Below are positions 1 to 9,718 of a DNA stretch of 14,349 nucleotides, in pieces. A program made the position numbers and the translations under genes. The notes under the pieces are model-generated. The model searched no databases. It was not told the origin of the DNA and worked only from the letters and a program-made list of their open reading frames with translations. This DNA comes from Cerioporus squamosus (taxonomy: Eukaryota > Basidiomycota > Agaricomycetes > Polyporales > Polyporaceae), in NCBI GenBank assembly GCA_022592435.1, contig JABYQS010000742.1, positions 1 through 14,349 of the forward strand. The letters are read 5' to 3'. Numbering within the stretch: position 1 is the stretch's first letter; every line of letters starts with the position of its first letter.

Positions 1-790
1 GAGCGGGGGAAGCACGCATGCGCACGCAGCATTCCGTACGTGACATGATGATGATCAGAATGGATTTGCGCTAATCGTAGGTGACCGTCGGGCCATCTGT
101 CTTCCAGCGCAGGGTGGCTGCTTGCTGGGTTCGGCGCAGCCTGCAGGACTCCAAGCCGTCCAGGATTCCACACGTTCGGGAGGAGTCCAGCCACAACTCC
201 AGACTGTATGATCCGAGTATGATCAGGATGGAGGAGCGGCGGAATCTGGAGGAGCGGAGCGTGGGTGAGGCTGTGCTGGTTATTCCTGGCTGAGAAGGAA
301 CAGGAAGGAACCCTACGAACATTGATAGCACGGGCGGTTACTCCGGGAGGTTGAAGCCGTAGTTCTCCCCGCCCAAATTCGAGTGCGAGTGCGTCGCGCA
401 TATCCACATTCGAGTCCATGTCGGGGTGGGGGGATGTCCTGAAGCTCAGAGGAGCCGATCGGGAGGTGTATGCGCAGGTGCCAGACGTGCTCGGGAACGC
501 AATACAGGTTGAATGCAGGACCCACTGAGGTTCCCGGACAAGACGCGCAGGAAGTACCGGTCGGGAGTGCAGCTGGGCGGGTGCGTCTCCGGTCGCTGTT
601 CGTCTCGGAGTCGCAGGGGCGGCGCTCCACGGGCCCTCTGACGCTGGGTAGGTCGAACTCCGCTCATGGGGTGGGCATGTGAGATCTAGAGAGAAGCATG
701 GGTCGGACTTTGCGCTGGAACGTGCTGTGCTTGTTAGTCGTGATAGGACAACGGAACGAGGGCGGCGGTGCCGTTACTTGGTACTTGCCT
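1..790 (-). other. Stop-free minus-strand frame running off the left edge, possible partial gene
   Basis: One minus-strand frame has no stop codon from about position 790 to the left edge, roughly 263 codons. I do not recognise the product. A plausible 3' splice site (branch-like gactaac followed by aagcacag) lies near 737-750 on this strand, so an exon could start there. The predicted residues are rich in Pro, Arg, Ser and His and show no domain, signal peptide or membrane segment. Competing minus-strand frames also contain protein-like stretches, for example one that ends in ENYGFNLPE and a stop near 345. In GC-rich DNA a run this long can occur by chance, so this is a weak candidate for the 3' part of a gene continuing left of the window. 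Confidence 0.2.
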
Positions 791-1008
791 CTATCTCTTC
801 AGATCAAGTACTTGATGTATGGGCTTGGGACGAATGGGCGATCGAGGAGGATCGAGGGCGCAAGCGTACCGTACGGTGATCGCGGTGTCGCATCAGACGT
901 AAGTAGCTCTGCAGTGTAGGGGCCTGAGATATGATCTGGAACATGTAGATACCGGCGGCATCACCTTGTCTGAGGTTCGCAAACATGCGTGCGGTTCTGC
1001 GGATCCTT

Positions 1009-1738
1009 GCTGTCTCAGACAATCAGGATGCACGGTCGTCGGTGACCGAGTATGAATTCAAATTCGGGGCATCTGAAGCGCGGTGTGGGGCGGCGGTACA
1101 CCGACATTGCACATGCTGCTCCGACTGCTATCGGCCCTTGGGCATTGACATGGACAGGTCAATTGGCTCTCAAGAGAACGGAACGCAGGCAGCCTGAGAC
1201 AGGACTAGAGGATCGCCCGCCACCGGCGCTGGGCGATCGAAGGAAGGCTGAGGCTTCCCATACCCGCCGTGTTCTGACCGCAGTGCGCGTCTCGCCGGGC
1301 AAAGCCAAGGTTGCGCGAACTCTGCCGGCGAGCGGGTCGTCTTGGACGAACTCGTAGCGCACATGTGGCGGAACCCTGGACGCGTGCTATAGAGTTCAGT
1401 CGAGACCTCGAAGACTTCATCGATGATACGACTATGACAGCTCGTACGTCTGAGTATGCGACGGTGCGTGGACTCCTGGAGGGACGGAAGATAGGCAGAG
1501 CCGAGGAGCCGACGGGAGGCGCCTCGAGGTCGGGCAGATTGGCCGATTGGGATGGGGAGGGCGAATGGGCGTGCAGCACAGGATGGAGCCAGAGAAGGGC
1601 GGCGAGATATTTGATTGGCGTCGGTGATTCTGAGAGTCTGCGTACGTACGTTGCGTTGATCATGGGTTCGCGGAGTGGTGAATCGTGATTTGGACGAACG
1701 GAGGCCAACGGAGTGTTTGAGGCTTTGGGCGAGAGCAA
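1009..1738 (-). other. Candidate spliced minus-strand gene, unrecognised
   Basis: Open minus-strand segments here can be joined through three GT-AG introns with agreeing phase: 1387-1447 (61 nt, acceptor ctatag), 1205-1263 (59 nt, acceptor ctctag) and 1010-1101 (92 nt, acceptor gacag). The exon between the first two reads 41 codons including YEFVQDDPLAGRVRATLALP, which looks protein-like, but I cannot place it in a family. An ATG at 1738 could start the chain; another ATG at 1925 lies directly beside the inverted repeat. Plus-strand frames over 1311-1688 are also open, so the strand is not secure. Splice signals of this quality are common by chance, so this is only a lead. Confidence 0.18.
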
Positions 1739-1925
1739 GAGGGTCGAACCGGGTCAGACGCAGACAAAGAACAGGTCCCGGTCGGGCATCCGGGTCTCAG
1801 ACTGGAATGTTTGTGCGAAAGGCAAGCGAAAGGTACTGCAGCTCGAGCGGTGGGCAGATGCGGTTCTGCGCCATTCCGCAAGGTTCTCCTGCCTTGTGCG
1901 CGGTCGGGAGCGAAGGGCGAGTCAT

Positions 1926-2232
1926 TAAGCCTCCTCAATTGCTTGTTTTATTTCTCATTTTATTTCCCACACCTTCGGCTATGAGGGTATGACGACACCC
2001 ATGCCGCCTCTGCCTCTTGAAAGTCCTCTCGTCTGTCCACCTCCAGGAAGGCGTTTGAGACGCGGTTTTCGGAGGTCATGAGCAGAGTTCAGACTGGAAT
2101 GAAGCCACTGGCAGCGGTATGTAGGCGCATGGACCTTGGGCTTGCGAAGGTGAATGGGTGGGCAACCGCTCCTGCTGCCCCACCGCCGTGAGAAATAAAA
2201 TGAGAAATAAAACAAGCAATTGAGGAGGCTTA
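1926..2232. repeat. Long inverted repeat: 41-bp perfect arms, 225-bp centre (possible MITE or foldback)
   Basis: The left arm at 1926-1966 is the exact reverse complement of the right arm at 2192-2232. One mismatch inside extends the pairing to about 45 bp (1926-1970 with 2188-2232). The arms begin TAAGCCTCCTCAATTGC and are AT-rich, unlike the GC-rich surroundings. The centre (1967-2191) has no coding sequence I can support. The outermost base pairs read TA on both sides, so a TA target duplication, as made by Tc1/mariner-derived miniature elements, is possible but cannot be told from the repeat itself. No transposase is visible. A cloning or assembly foldback is the main alternative. Confidence 0.85.
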
Positions 2233-2638
2233 TTGAGAGCATCGTGCGTGGTTTGCAGGGCTTGTCAGCAGCTCGACTCGCATCAATATAGGCGGGAGTC
2301 GCAGGAGGAGTGGGTCAACGCGGCGGAGCGGCTCGATTGCTTGCGAGTCCCCCTCTCGGCGTTTCCCGCGTGAGCGCCTTCCCGAACTGCATCCCGCCTG
2401 GGCGAGCGTCCTCTCTGCACCTTTCCTCCTTCTTCCTCTCCGCCATCCTCCCCGTCCGTGCCCGTCTCGTCGCCAGCTGGCTGCAGAGCTTTCCTGATCA
2501 CTGCCAGCGACCACCGCCCGTCCCCCGACGCCCCGACGCCTGTCCGCGGGCTTGCTTACTCAGCGACCCCAAGCTCCTTCCGCCTAGTTCTGCGCCTCTC
2601 TCCCGCACTCCCTGCGCCCGACGACCACCACGCCCGCC
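2203..2638 (+). promoter_or_regulatory. Promoter and leader region of the Yap1-like gene, ATG-free
   Basis: There is no ATG on the plus strand from 2203 to the start codon at 2639. From about 2340 the strand is pyrimidine-rich (CCCTCTC, CTTTCCTCCTTCTTCCTC and similar runs), which is typical of fungal transcription-start and leader regions. The lack of upstream ATGs supports the chosen start. I see no clear TATA box, and the transcription start cannot be fixed from sequence alone. The inverted repeat ends about 400 bp upstream of the ATG, so it may lie in or next to this promoter. Confidence 0.5.
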
Positions 2639-4595
2639 ATGAATTTCTCCACGCAGGACCTCCATTCCTTCTGGGACATCTCGCAGCAGCCTGACACGTT
2701 CTCTGCCCTCCCCGATGACGACTTTCTCGCCTTCCTCCAGAAGCAGTTCCCTGGCACAGCCGGCCCCAACCCGCCCCTGTCGTTCGATAACCCGGACGGC
2801 GTCGATCCCCAGAGCATCACTAACTTCCCTCCCCCGAACCTCAGTCCCCCGTCCAGCGACAGCAGCCCCAGCCCGCCGAGCACCCACAACGAGTCCAGTC
2901 TCTCCCGCAGGCAGTCGGGCGTCTTCAATGGCACCGAGAGTCCTCAGGAGGATGGTTCGTTGAAGCGCAAGGCTAGCGTCGACGCCGAGGACGAGCCCCA
3001 GCATAAGGCTCAGCACACCACTTGTACGTCCCGCCTTAGCCCCAGATGATCCGAGATGTCCGTTGAACTGCGGTCGTAGCCTCCTCCACTGGCAACCATA
3101 AAAAGACGACGAGCTCCGCCAGTGCGCGCCGAAAGCCCGGCTCCGCTCAGGTACGTACCTTCTGACCATACATCGGTTTTCGGCAGCTGATGTGGCCATA
3201 TCGCAGGACGAGACCCGACTCCTCAAGCGAAAGGAGCAGAACCGAGCCGCTCAGAGAGCGTTCAGGGAGCGGAAGGAAAAGCACGTTCGCGATGTAAGTA
3301 CCGTCGATCGTGCATCTGACGTCACAGCAGTAGCTCATGGATACCGATAGCTCGAGGACAAGGTTGCTCAGCTTGAAGCGAAGAACCAGCTTAGCGAGCA
3401 AGAGAACGAGAACTTGCGGGACCTGCTTACGCGCCTTCAGAACGAGAACATGATGCTCAAGCAAGCTGCGTTCACATTCTCCGCCCCGCGCGGCAACGCC
3501 AATGCACCCCAGCAGAACCAGTTCAGCAACCATGGGATGCAGTTCAACTTCTCGTCCCCCGGAGCTGGCCCAAGCAGGTCACCAGTCCAGACGCAGGCGC
3601 AGCCCCCGCAGAACGGGCTGAACTTCAACTCGCTCATCTCCTTTGACCCGAATATGCTCAATCCCGACGACTCCTACGATACGACAATGTCGGATGCTCC
3701 GTTCTCGTACGCTGCTAATCACTACAAGACGATCGCGAGCAACCCGATGTTCACGTCGTTCGCGGAGCCTTCACCTTCCGACAGCCCGCCGCTCGTAGTG
3801 AACGGCAACCAGCAGCAGTTCACGCCTGGTTCCTTCGAGTTTGGCGAGCATTGGACACCGCCCGAAGGAGGCAGTCAAGACGCACTCGACCAGCTGTTCA
3901 GCAATACCTTCATGTCGCCTAACCACTCAAGTACGGTGGACTTCCAAGCTCTCCTTGCGAGCCCGCCGAGCTCATTGTCTCCGGTCTCACATCGTACTCC
4001 TTCATTAACGTCGTCATCATCCTCACCAGCAGCCAACTCGGCAAGTCCATCGACAGCTGGTAACAGTCCTGCCGGCGTAGCGCATGGGACCGGCGATTGT
4101 CCGAAGACGAAGGAGCAGTTGTCGAAGGTGATAGCGGAGAGCGGTCAATCAAGCTTCGTACAGAGTCCGCCGTCCGACTCTCCAGCAGCCTCGGACGAGC
4201 ACATGAACGTTGACCACGGCTCCTGCGACATGCCGTTCGCGCCCTTCCTGAAGAAGACTACCGGGGAGGACGGTGGCACGCCGTTCGTGATGTGCCGCGG
4301 GTCGAGCTTCCCGAAGACGCAGAAGAGCGACAAGAACGTCGAGGTGTTGACTGCATGGCGCACGATCACCTCGAACCCTCAGTTCAAGGTTGGTACTTTG
4401 AAATAGACTCGGATGCGCCACGAGACTGACGATAACATCCAACGGGCTCAGGACGTGGACATCAACGAGTTGTGCACCGAGTTCACGAACAAGGCGCGCT
4501 GCGACGGGACGAAGGTCGTCCTTGAACCCGAGGGCGTACACCACATCATCGAGACCCTCGCGGCGAGGCAGGCGCAGAACCAGTCGAAGCAGTAA
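2639..4595 (+). CDS. YAP1: Yap1/Pap1-family bZIP transcription factor (oxidative stress regulator)
   Basis: Five exons: 2639-3023, 3080-3150, 3207-3293, 3351-4388 and 4452-4595; the introns are 56, 56, 57 and 63 nt and all phases agree. The product is 574 aa, close to yeast Yap1 and S. pombe Pap1. The acidic, Ser/Pro-rich N-terminus carries a basic KRK patch (109-111). The basic region (about 153-181) has NRAAQRAFRERK, the fungal AP-1 signature with Gln and Phe at base-contact positions. The zipper follows, with Leu at 182, 189, 203, 210 and 217. A redox domain is seen around CPKTKEQLSKVI (C431) and at the C-terminus (C473, C496, C535, C544), where C535 and C544 match the paired Cys in the nuclear export region. 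Family members are held in the cytoplasm by Crm1 export until oxidation forms disulfides, then induce thioredoxin, catalase and efflux genes. Family assignment is firm; the target genes here are inferred. Confidence 0.95.
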
Positions 4596-6591
4596 GGGTG
4601 TCGTCGCTCCCACTCCTTGTATGCCGCCTCTCGTTCGCCGTCACCAATCTCCCGTGCTGCCTCGCATGCTACAGCCTCTTCCCTCGTCGTCTCTGTCTCG
4701 GGCTCGCATCCTCCATGGCCTCGTTGGTGTAACCGGCAACCTGATCGCGGACGGCCTGTGACTCGACTCTTGTCCCTGCATCGTCGCATCGGCCATATGC
4801 CATTCATCCTCGCATCGCATTGTATTACGATGGTTTGTTTATCACTGCATTATCACTCATATCATTTCTCCTCCCTCCGTCTGTCTCTCTCATCATCTCT
4901 TCGGCATCGAGCAAATAATACTCCATGGACACGCATACATTCACTCCGCACCTCGCACCTCCTATCGGGCACTCGCGGAGACAGGCTCGCTGGGTCGCCG
5001 AGAAGCATAGGCACGGGAGCGGGAACGCGCGGAGTGAGGGCCGGAGCGGAAGGTTCAGGTTCAAGGAGTTCACACACGGGCAAGGGACGGAAACACGACC
5101 CCTCGGGCGCCGGTGGTCGGCGAGAGCTGGCACTCGTGGAAATGGTGCGCGGTTCGTGGGTTGTGCGTCCCCAGGCTGCTCTGCTCGGCGGGTCACCCGA
5201 CCTCGCTGTATGCGCGGGCTTGGATGCCGAACGCCCCTCTGTCCATCGTGCAGTGGGCGTCCTGGGTACGGCCGCCTGGTAAATCTCGTGCCGTGCCGTG
5301 GCCTTTCACCGTCGGTTCTGTTCTCTGTCCTGTGGCGGTTCTTCGTGTTCTTTTCCACTCGGTTCGTTCTTGCGGAATGTGAAAGGGATCGTTTACCTGG
5401 TTCCGTTCTACACGTCCCCGAGTCCCCGCGTCGGTCTGTACCCGTAGTCAGCCTCGTTATCTTCTCCCTCCCTCTGCGCAGTGTTGTATGATGCTTGTCG
5501 TCCATGGTTCGTAATGCTCAAGTCGACTCTCACTTCTCTCCCTCACCCCCCACCCCTCCTCCGCTCATCTGAACGTTCTGTCTCCGTATCCGTATTCGTG
5601 TACGTGTCCGCGTCTGTTCCCGTCTGTCTGCGTGTCTCGTGTTGTGACTGAGTGCTCCGGTATTTTTGTGTATTATGTATCGTATCCTTAGCGTACATCG
5701 TCCGCCGTACCCGCAGTCGTATCCGTATCCGTACATACTCGAGTGCGTGCTTTAGCATAGCTAGTTCGTCCGTCCGTCCGGTTCGTACAGTGTTCGGTAT
5801 TGAGTATGAGAATGAATGATATGGAACATAGAAATTCATCTCGGTTTGTGAGGAAGTGGAAGACTGGAAGTGAGCGTTGGCTTCTTTTTGGTTTGTTCCC
5901 TTAACTTTGAGAGCTGCGGTTGGAATGCGAGTGCTCGTGCTCGTGGGCATAACGCGCTGCGAGTGTGCCGGTGGGTGCCACCGTGAAGACTGTGAGCACC
6001 TGCTGCCAGGACACTCGGCCGCGGTGGTGCCGACGTTCACGTAGGGAAGCGGGCGTGAGATGTGCAGTCGGCGTAACCTTACACTGCGCTCGCCTCTTTG
6101 AACTTGCATGCGCAGCAGCAGAGTCCATCGTTTGCATCGAGCATAGCTATACTACATGATCATGCGCAGTAAGTAGAGTTGGAAGAGAAGGTGTCTCGTG
6201 TACGCTACACGCTGTCCTGGCTCCCGACGGGTCTCGACTCTCGACTCTCCAGGGCTTTGGGGCTTTGCTACGTCACTGGTCACCACTGAATCTGTCGAGC
6301 GGCCGGGGTCCTGGCGGAGTTGGAGGTCGAGTCTCGCGGGATCGACGGGGATATAGGAAATCTGGCTTGGGAATGCGATGAGAGAGAGCGGGTGTGGATG
6401 TTGCGGTCGGTGCCTGGCAGGGTGGTATTCATAGCTCGGAGTCTCTGTTCCAACGCATTCCGAAGGCTAGAAGTACATAGGATCGAGGTGTTGATAGACA
6501 GACGATAGGAGATGGGAACGTTCGGTGCAGGTGTGAGAGGTCTCCATGTGCCAGGTGCCAGGGAGTACGGTGTTGCGGTGTTGCGGTGTAA
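4596..6591. other. Gene-poor interval between YAP1 and the DUF7704 gene
   Basis: Nearly 2 kb without a gene I can support. It should contain the 3' UTR of the Yap1-like gene (pyrimidine-rich up to about 4920) and, at its right end, the 3' UTR of the minus-strand DUF7704 gene. Open frames over 4825-5505 on both strands are rich in Arg, Pro, Thr or Ser, show no motif and lack a convincing exon pattern. The middle contains degenerate hexamer tracts, described separately. No RNA gene was recognised. Confidence 0.6.
5583..5780 (+). repeat. Degenerate CGTNNN hexamer tracts and a short CGTC tetramer run
   Basis: From about 5583 to 5640 the sequence is built of imperfect six-base units such as CGTATC, CGTATT, CGTGTA and CGTGTC. 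A second patch at about 5699-5735 repeats the same units, including TCCGTATCCGTA, which also occurs at 5583-5594. Near 5767-5780 the tetramer CGTC is repeated three times. On the minus strand the first tract reads as alternating Thr/Arg or Arg/Ile, which is why open frames appear here. This is most simply a decayed microsatellite in an intergenic region. Confidence 0.6.
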
Positions 6592-7438
6592 TCACGAGGA
6601 CTTCGGCTTGAGCTTGGAGGCCGGCTGGCCGTAGTAGTAGCGCTTCCTACCGATCCCAAGGAACCACGCAATTCTGTTCGCGCGCGTGAGTATGTGGGAG
6701 CAAGGCGCGATGGGATGCCACGTGGTACGTACCGCATGCTGCAGAGGAAGAGGGTGAAGGTGATGTTCCCGTGTGTCATCGAGTTCCAGCTGGAGAGGGA
6801 GTACTTGAGGTCTGGAGGGAGGCCGATGAATGACCAGAGGACGCTACGTGGTGGGTAGTTAGCCAGTCCAAGTTAAGTACTGGTAGATCATGCCCGGTGG
6901 GGAAGACTCACTGTGTTACCTGCGTGGACACCAAGTCAGCGGTGATGGTCTTCATATACCATACGGGGGAACACAACTCACGTCCGCCAGGGCGAGCGCT
7001 GTGAAGCTCGCGCCGAGGATGCGCTCTTGCGCGGCCGGGTTGTTGGGGAGTGTGTCTCGGACGGCGCGGAATACGAAGGTCGAGATGAGCCCCAGAAGTA
7101 GGTAGCCTACATTGCAGCGTCAGGTTGCGCCAAATAGCCAATGCTGCTATACGTTTGCGTGCGTACAGTTTCCAAGTTGCCAGATGGCCATGGTATTTCG
7201 TGCATCGAGGGAGGCGGCGGGTGCTGTCCCGTCGGGGATGAGTTCGTGGTGGAACCATGCTGCTCCTGGCTGCCACCATGCCATTATTGCAGGCATCACG
7301 GTGGATACTATGTCATTCCGAGGTGAATCTGATATGTAGTCTTGTCAAGTCAAGAGCACGGCACTCACTCGGTTCGATGTGCAGGAAGAGCAGCTGGTAG
7401 AACCCAGGCAGGGCAGGGAAGTCACTGAGCAGCGGCAT
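6592..7438 (-). CDS. DUF7704-family integral membrane protein
   Basis: Six exons on the minus strand: 7438-7369, 7307-7167, 7106-6982, 6919-6912 (8 nt), 6843-6733 and 6673-6592; the introns are 61, 60, 62, 68 and 59 nt. All phases agree and give 178 aa. Recognition rests on remembered family features: an N-terminal hydrophobic helix containing LFLHIEPIST, a second helix starting WQLGNCYLLLGLI, a third with ALADVTHVLWSFIGLPPD, then SWNSMTHGN and a last helix with MRIAWFLGIG. Four membrane helices are expected and the C-terminus is basic (KLKPKSS). DUF7704 proteins are common in basidiomycetes and have no known biochemical role, so none is assigned. The start is the only ATG before the first helix. 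The gene is divergent from chorismate synthase, with 544 bp between the two starts. Confidence 0.85.
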
Positions 7439-7982
7439 TTCTGCACTTTTGTCAGAGCTATCGTTCAACACATGAGCACAGATGTTTTGCAGTACCTGGT
7501 AAATCAGTACTAGTCAGTGTTAAGGTCCTCGGGGTGGTGGCGACCGTCGTGGCTTACGGTGGGAACAGTCTCCGGGGAAGTCGGGATCACTTGTTCGTTT
7601 CATCTAATCTTATCGTCGTGCTTTCTTTGAGTGATCTAATCTGGCTGCTCTCGATCACTTTTGGCTCTGGACATGCAAAGGACTCGCGAGTCATCTCGTC
7701 CACTACCACTTGTACGGCCTTCAACATGCTTGCCACTTCTGCGCCTCAAACTGACACGATGGTCGTTAACTTACAGTTACCACCGACAAGATCGGATCCT
7801 TTGCGGGCGGATAGGGGATATAGCGCTCTCACATTCGCTAAACCTCCCGGAGCGCGTTCTCATCCAAGCTCTCTACCCCCATACCGCACTGGAGCGGTAT
7901 TTGCCATAAGGCTACAACAGTACTAAGGTGTGTGTTACAACATCTGCTAGCTCTGTCTACCCCTCATATGAGTAGTGGCAAG
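7439..7982. promoter_or_regulatory. Divergent promoter region between the DUF7704 gene and ARO2
   Basis: This 544-bp stretch separates two outward-facing genes and should hold both promoters. At 7681-7692 there is a perfect 12-bp palindrome GACTCGCGAGTC; its right half continues into GAGTCA, i.e. TGACTC on the minus strand, the core bound by Gcn4/CPC1-type amino-acid-control factors in fungi. This would fit an aromatic amino-acid gene, but a 6-bp core is weak evidence. AT-containing stretches such as GGATATAGC near 7816 could serve as core promoter. Open frames in this region show no conserved protein. Confidence 0.45.
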
Positions 7983-9468
7983 ATGTCCACCTTCGGTACA
8001 CTATTCCGCGTTACGACTTACGGCGAGTCGCACTGTGCCTCAGTCGGTGCTATCATCGATGGATGCCCACCAGTACGTCCCACCAAATTATACCAGGCTC
8101 GAGCTCACGGTGCATCAGGGTCTTCCTCTTGTTGCTCAAGACGTCCAGACACAATTGAGCAGGAGGAGACCGGGACAGAGCAACCTCACTACTCCCGTAA
8201 GTGCATCCGCTTACGAACAGCCTGGAGCAAGATGTTAACGACGGTCTTGTGTGTAGCGGGACGAGAAAGACCTTGTGCACTTGCAGTCCGGGACGGAGCA
8301 TGGAGTCACGCTTGGAACACCAATTGGCCTACTCGTCCGCAACGAGGACCAGAGGCCGAAGGACTACTCCGAGACGGACCTCTACCCACGCCCCAGCCAC
8401 GCCGACTGGACGTATCTCGAGAAGTACGGAGTTAAGGCGAGCAGCGGTGGCGGTCGCAGCAGCGCGCGCGAGACCATTGGTAAGCTTCTCGCCACATCGA
8501 ACGCTTGAGGAAGACGACCATTGACATGTGCTGGGTGCTTGGCGCAGGCAGAGTCGCCGCGGGGGCTATCGCAGAGAAGTACTTGAAGCTTGCGTACGGC
8601 GTGGAGATCGTGGCGTTCGTTTCTTCGGTCGGGAAGGTGCAGCTCCCCTCGGCTGTCTCGCCACCCTCGCAGGTCCCTGCAGAGGATGATGACACGGTCG
8701 AGGACGCGCTCAGCCCTGAGTTTATCGAGCTTCTGAAGACCGTGACTCGCGAGATGGTCGACGCTCAAACGACGCGGTGCCCGCACCCGGAGACGTCGGA
8801 GCGCATGACAAAAGTTCGTGCATGTTTCCTCTCAGCTTCAGCGTCAGGACGATGGCCTCATCTCTCTCCCCTCCCAGCGTATCATCCGCGCCAAGGAGGC
8901 TAATGACTCCATCGGCGGGACGGTCACCTGCGTCATCCGCAACGTCCCCTCCGGCATCGGCGAGCCCGTCTTCGACAAGCTCGAGGCGAAGCTCGGACAC
9001 GCGATGCTCTCCATCCCCGCCACGAAGGCGTTCGAGATCGGCTCGGGTTTCCGGGGCACACAGGTGCCGGGCTCGAAGCACAACGACGCGTTCGAGCTGC
9101 GCGCGGACGGGCGCATGGGCACGCGCACGAACTGGAGCGGGGGTGTGCAGGGCGGGATCTCGAACGGGGAGGACATCTACTTCCGCGTGGGCTTCAAGAG
9201 CCCCGCGACGATCTCGCAGGGGCAGGAGACCGCGCAGTACGACGGGACCCCCGGGACGCTTGCTGCGAGGGGCAGGCACGATCCTTGTGTTGTCCCTCGC
9301 GCGGTGCCCATCGTCGAAGCGATGGCGGCGCTGGTCATTATGGACCAGGTGCTCATCCAAAATGCGAGGAAGACGGCGGCGTCGCTCCTCCCTCCGATCA
9401 CGACCCTTCCTCCGACGATGGTGAAGATGGCGAAGATCCCGGAAGAGGCCAAGGAGGACAAGCAGTAG
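7983..9468 (+). CDS. ARO2: Chorismate synthase
   Basis: Five exons: 7983-8072, 8119-8196, 8257-8479, 8548-8813 and 8878-9468; the introns are 46, 60, 68 and 64 nt, with agreeing phases and a 415-aa product. The enzyme converts 5-enolpyruvylshikimate-3-phosphate to chorismate, the last common step to Phe, Tyr and Trp, using reduced FMN; fungal forms also reduce their own flavin with NADPH. The start is [18 protein letters not shown], with signature GESHC and the catalytic-type His17. Further hallmarks are RRRPGQS (45-51), PRPSHAD with His104, [15 protein letters not shown] (signature 2, crossing the third intron), [17 protein letters not shown] and [17 protein letters not shown] (signature 3, from about residue 352). 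An in-frame ATG five codons upstream (7968) is possible but not conserved in the family. No disruption is visible. The acidic insert near [10 protein letters not shown] is a variable loop. Confidence 0.97.
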
Positions 9469-9718
9469 ATGCGGCCGGTAGAAGAACGCGTAGAAGTTAG
9501 ACCAACAATGTACTGTTCAACCAGCAAATGTCCACACTTTTCTTGGGTATCATGCTCATTTGAGTACTTTACAACAGTGCGGGCTCAGAGTGTGATCATG
9601 GTACTACATATGAAGCGCAGAGAGAGAGAGAGGGGAGTTGACTCATACGAATAAGCTCGGTCATGGTGGATATATCATATGGGAACATACGAGCAGCAAT
9701 GGACCATGGACAAAGTGT
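9469..9718. other. Convergent intergenic region with an (AG)7 tract
   Basis: These 250 bp separate the stop codons of ARO2 and the minus-strand tail-protein gene and should contain both 3' UTRs and polyadenylation sites. An (AG)7 microsatellite lies at 9619-9632, followed at 9639-9645 by TGACTCA, a perfect AP-1/Gcn4-type heptamer. Its position downstream of both genes makes promoter function unlikely. Confidence 0.6.

Noticed and set aside
1798..2101. Direct repeat TCAGACTGGAATG at about 1797 and 2089
   Set aside because: A single short match with unrelated flanks; it does not frame the inverted repeat as a target duplication.
2498..3226. Minus-strand open frame of 242 codons
   Set aside because: It is antisense to the first exons of the Yap1-like gene and has no recognisable domain.
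4825..5505. Overlapping open frames on both strands after the Yap1-like gene
   Set aside because: Composition is biased to Arg, Thr, Pro and Ser with no motif, and both strands are equally open.
8722..9360. Minus-strand open frame of 212 codons
   Set aside because: It lies antisense to the last two exons of chorismate synthase, whose family match is clear; the frame is a by-product of GC-rich codon use.
9639..9645. TGACTCA, a perfect AP-1/Gcn4-type site
   Set aside because: It lies between two convergent 3' ends, where no promoter is expected; one heptamer is weak evidence.
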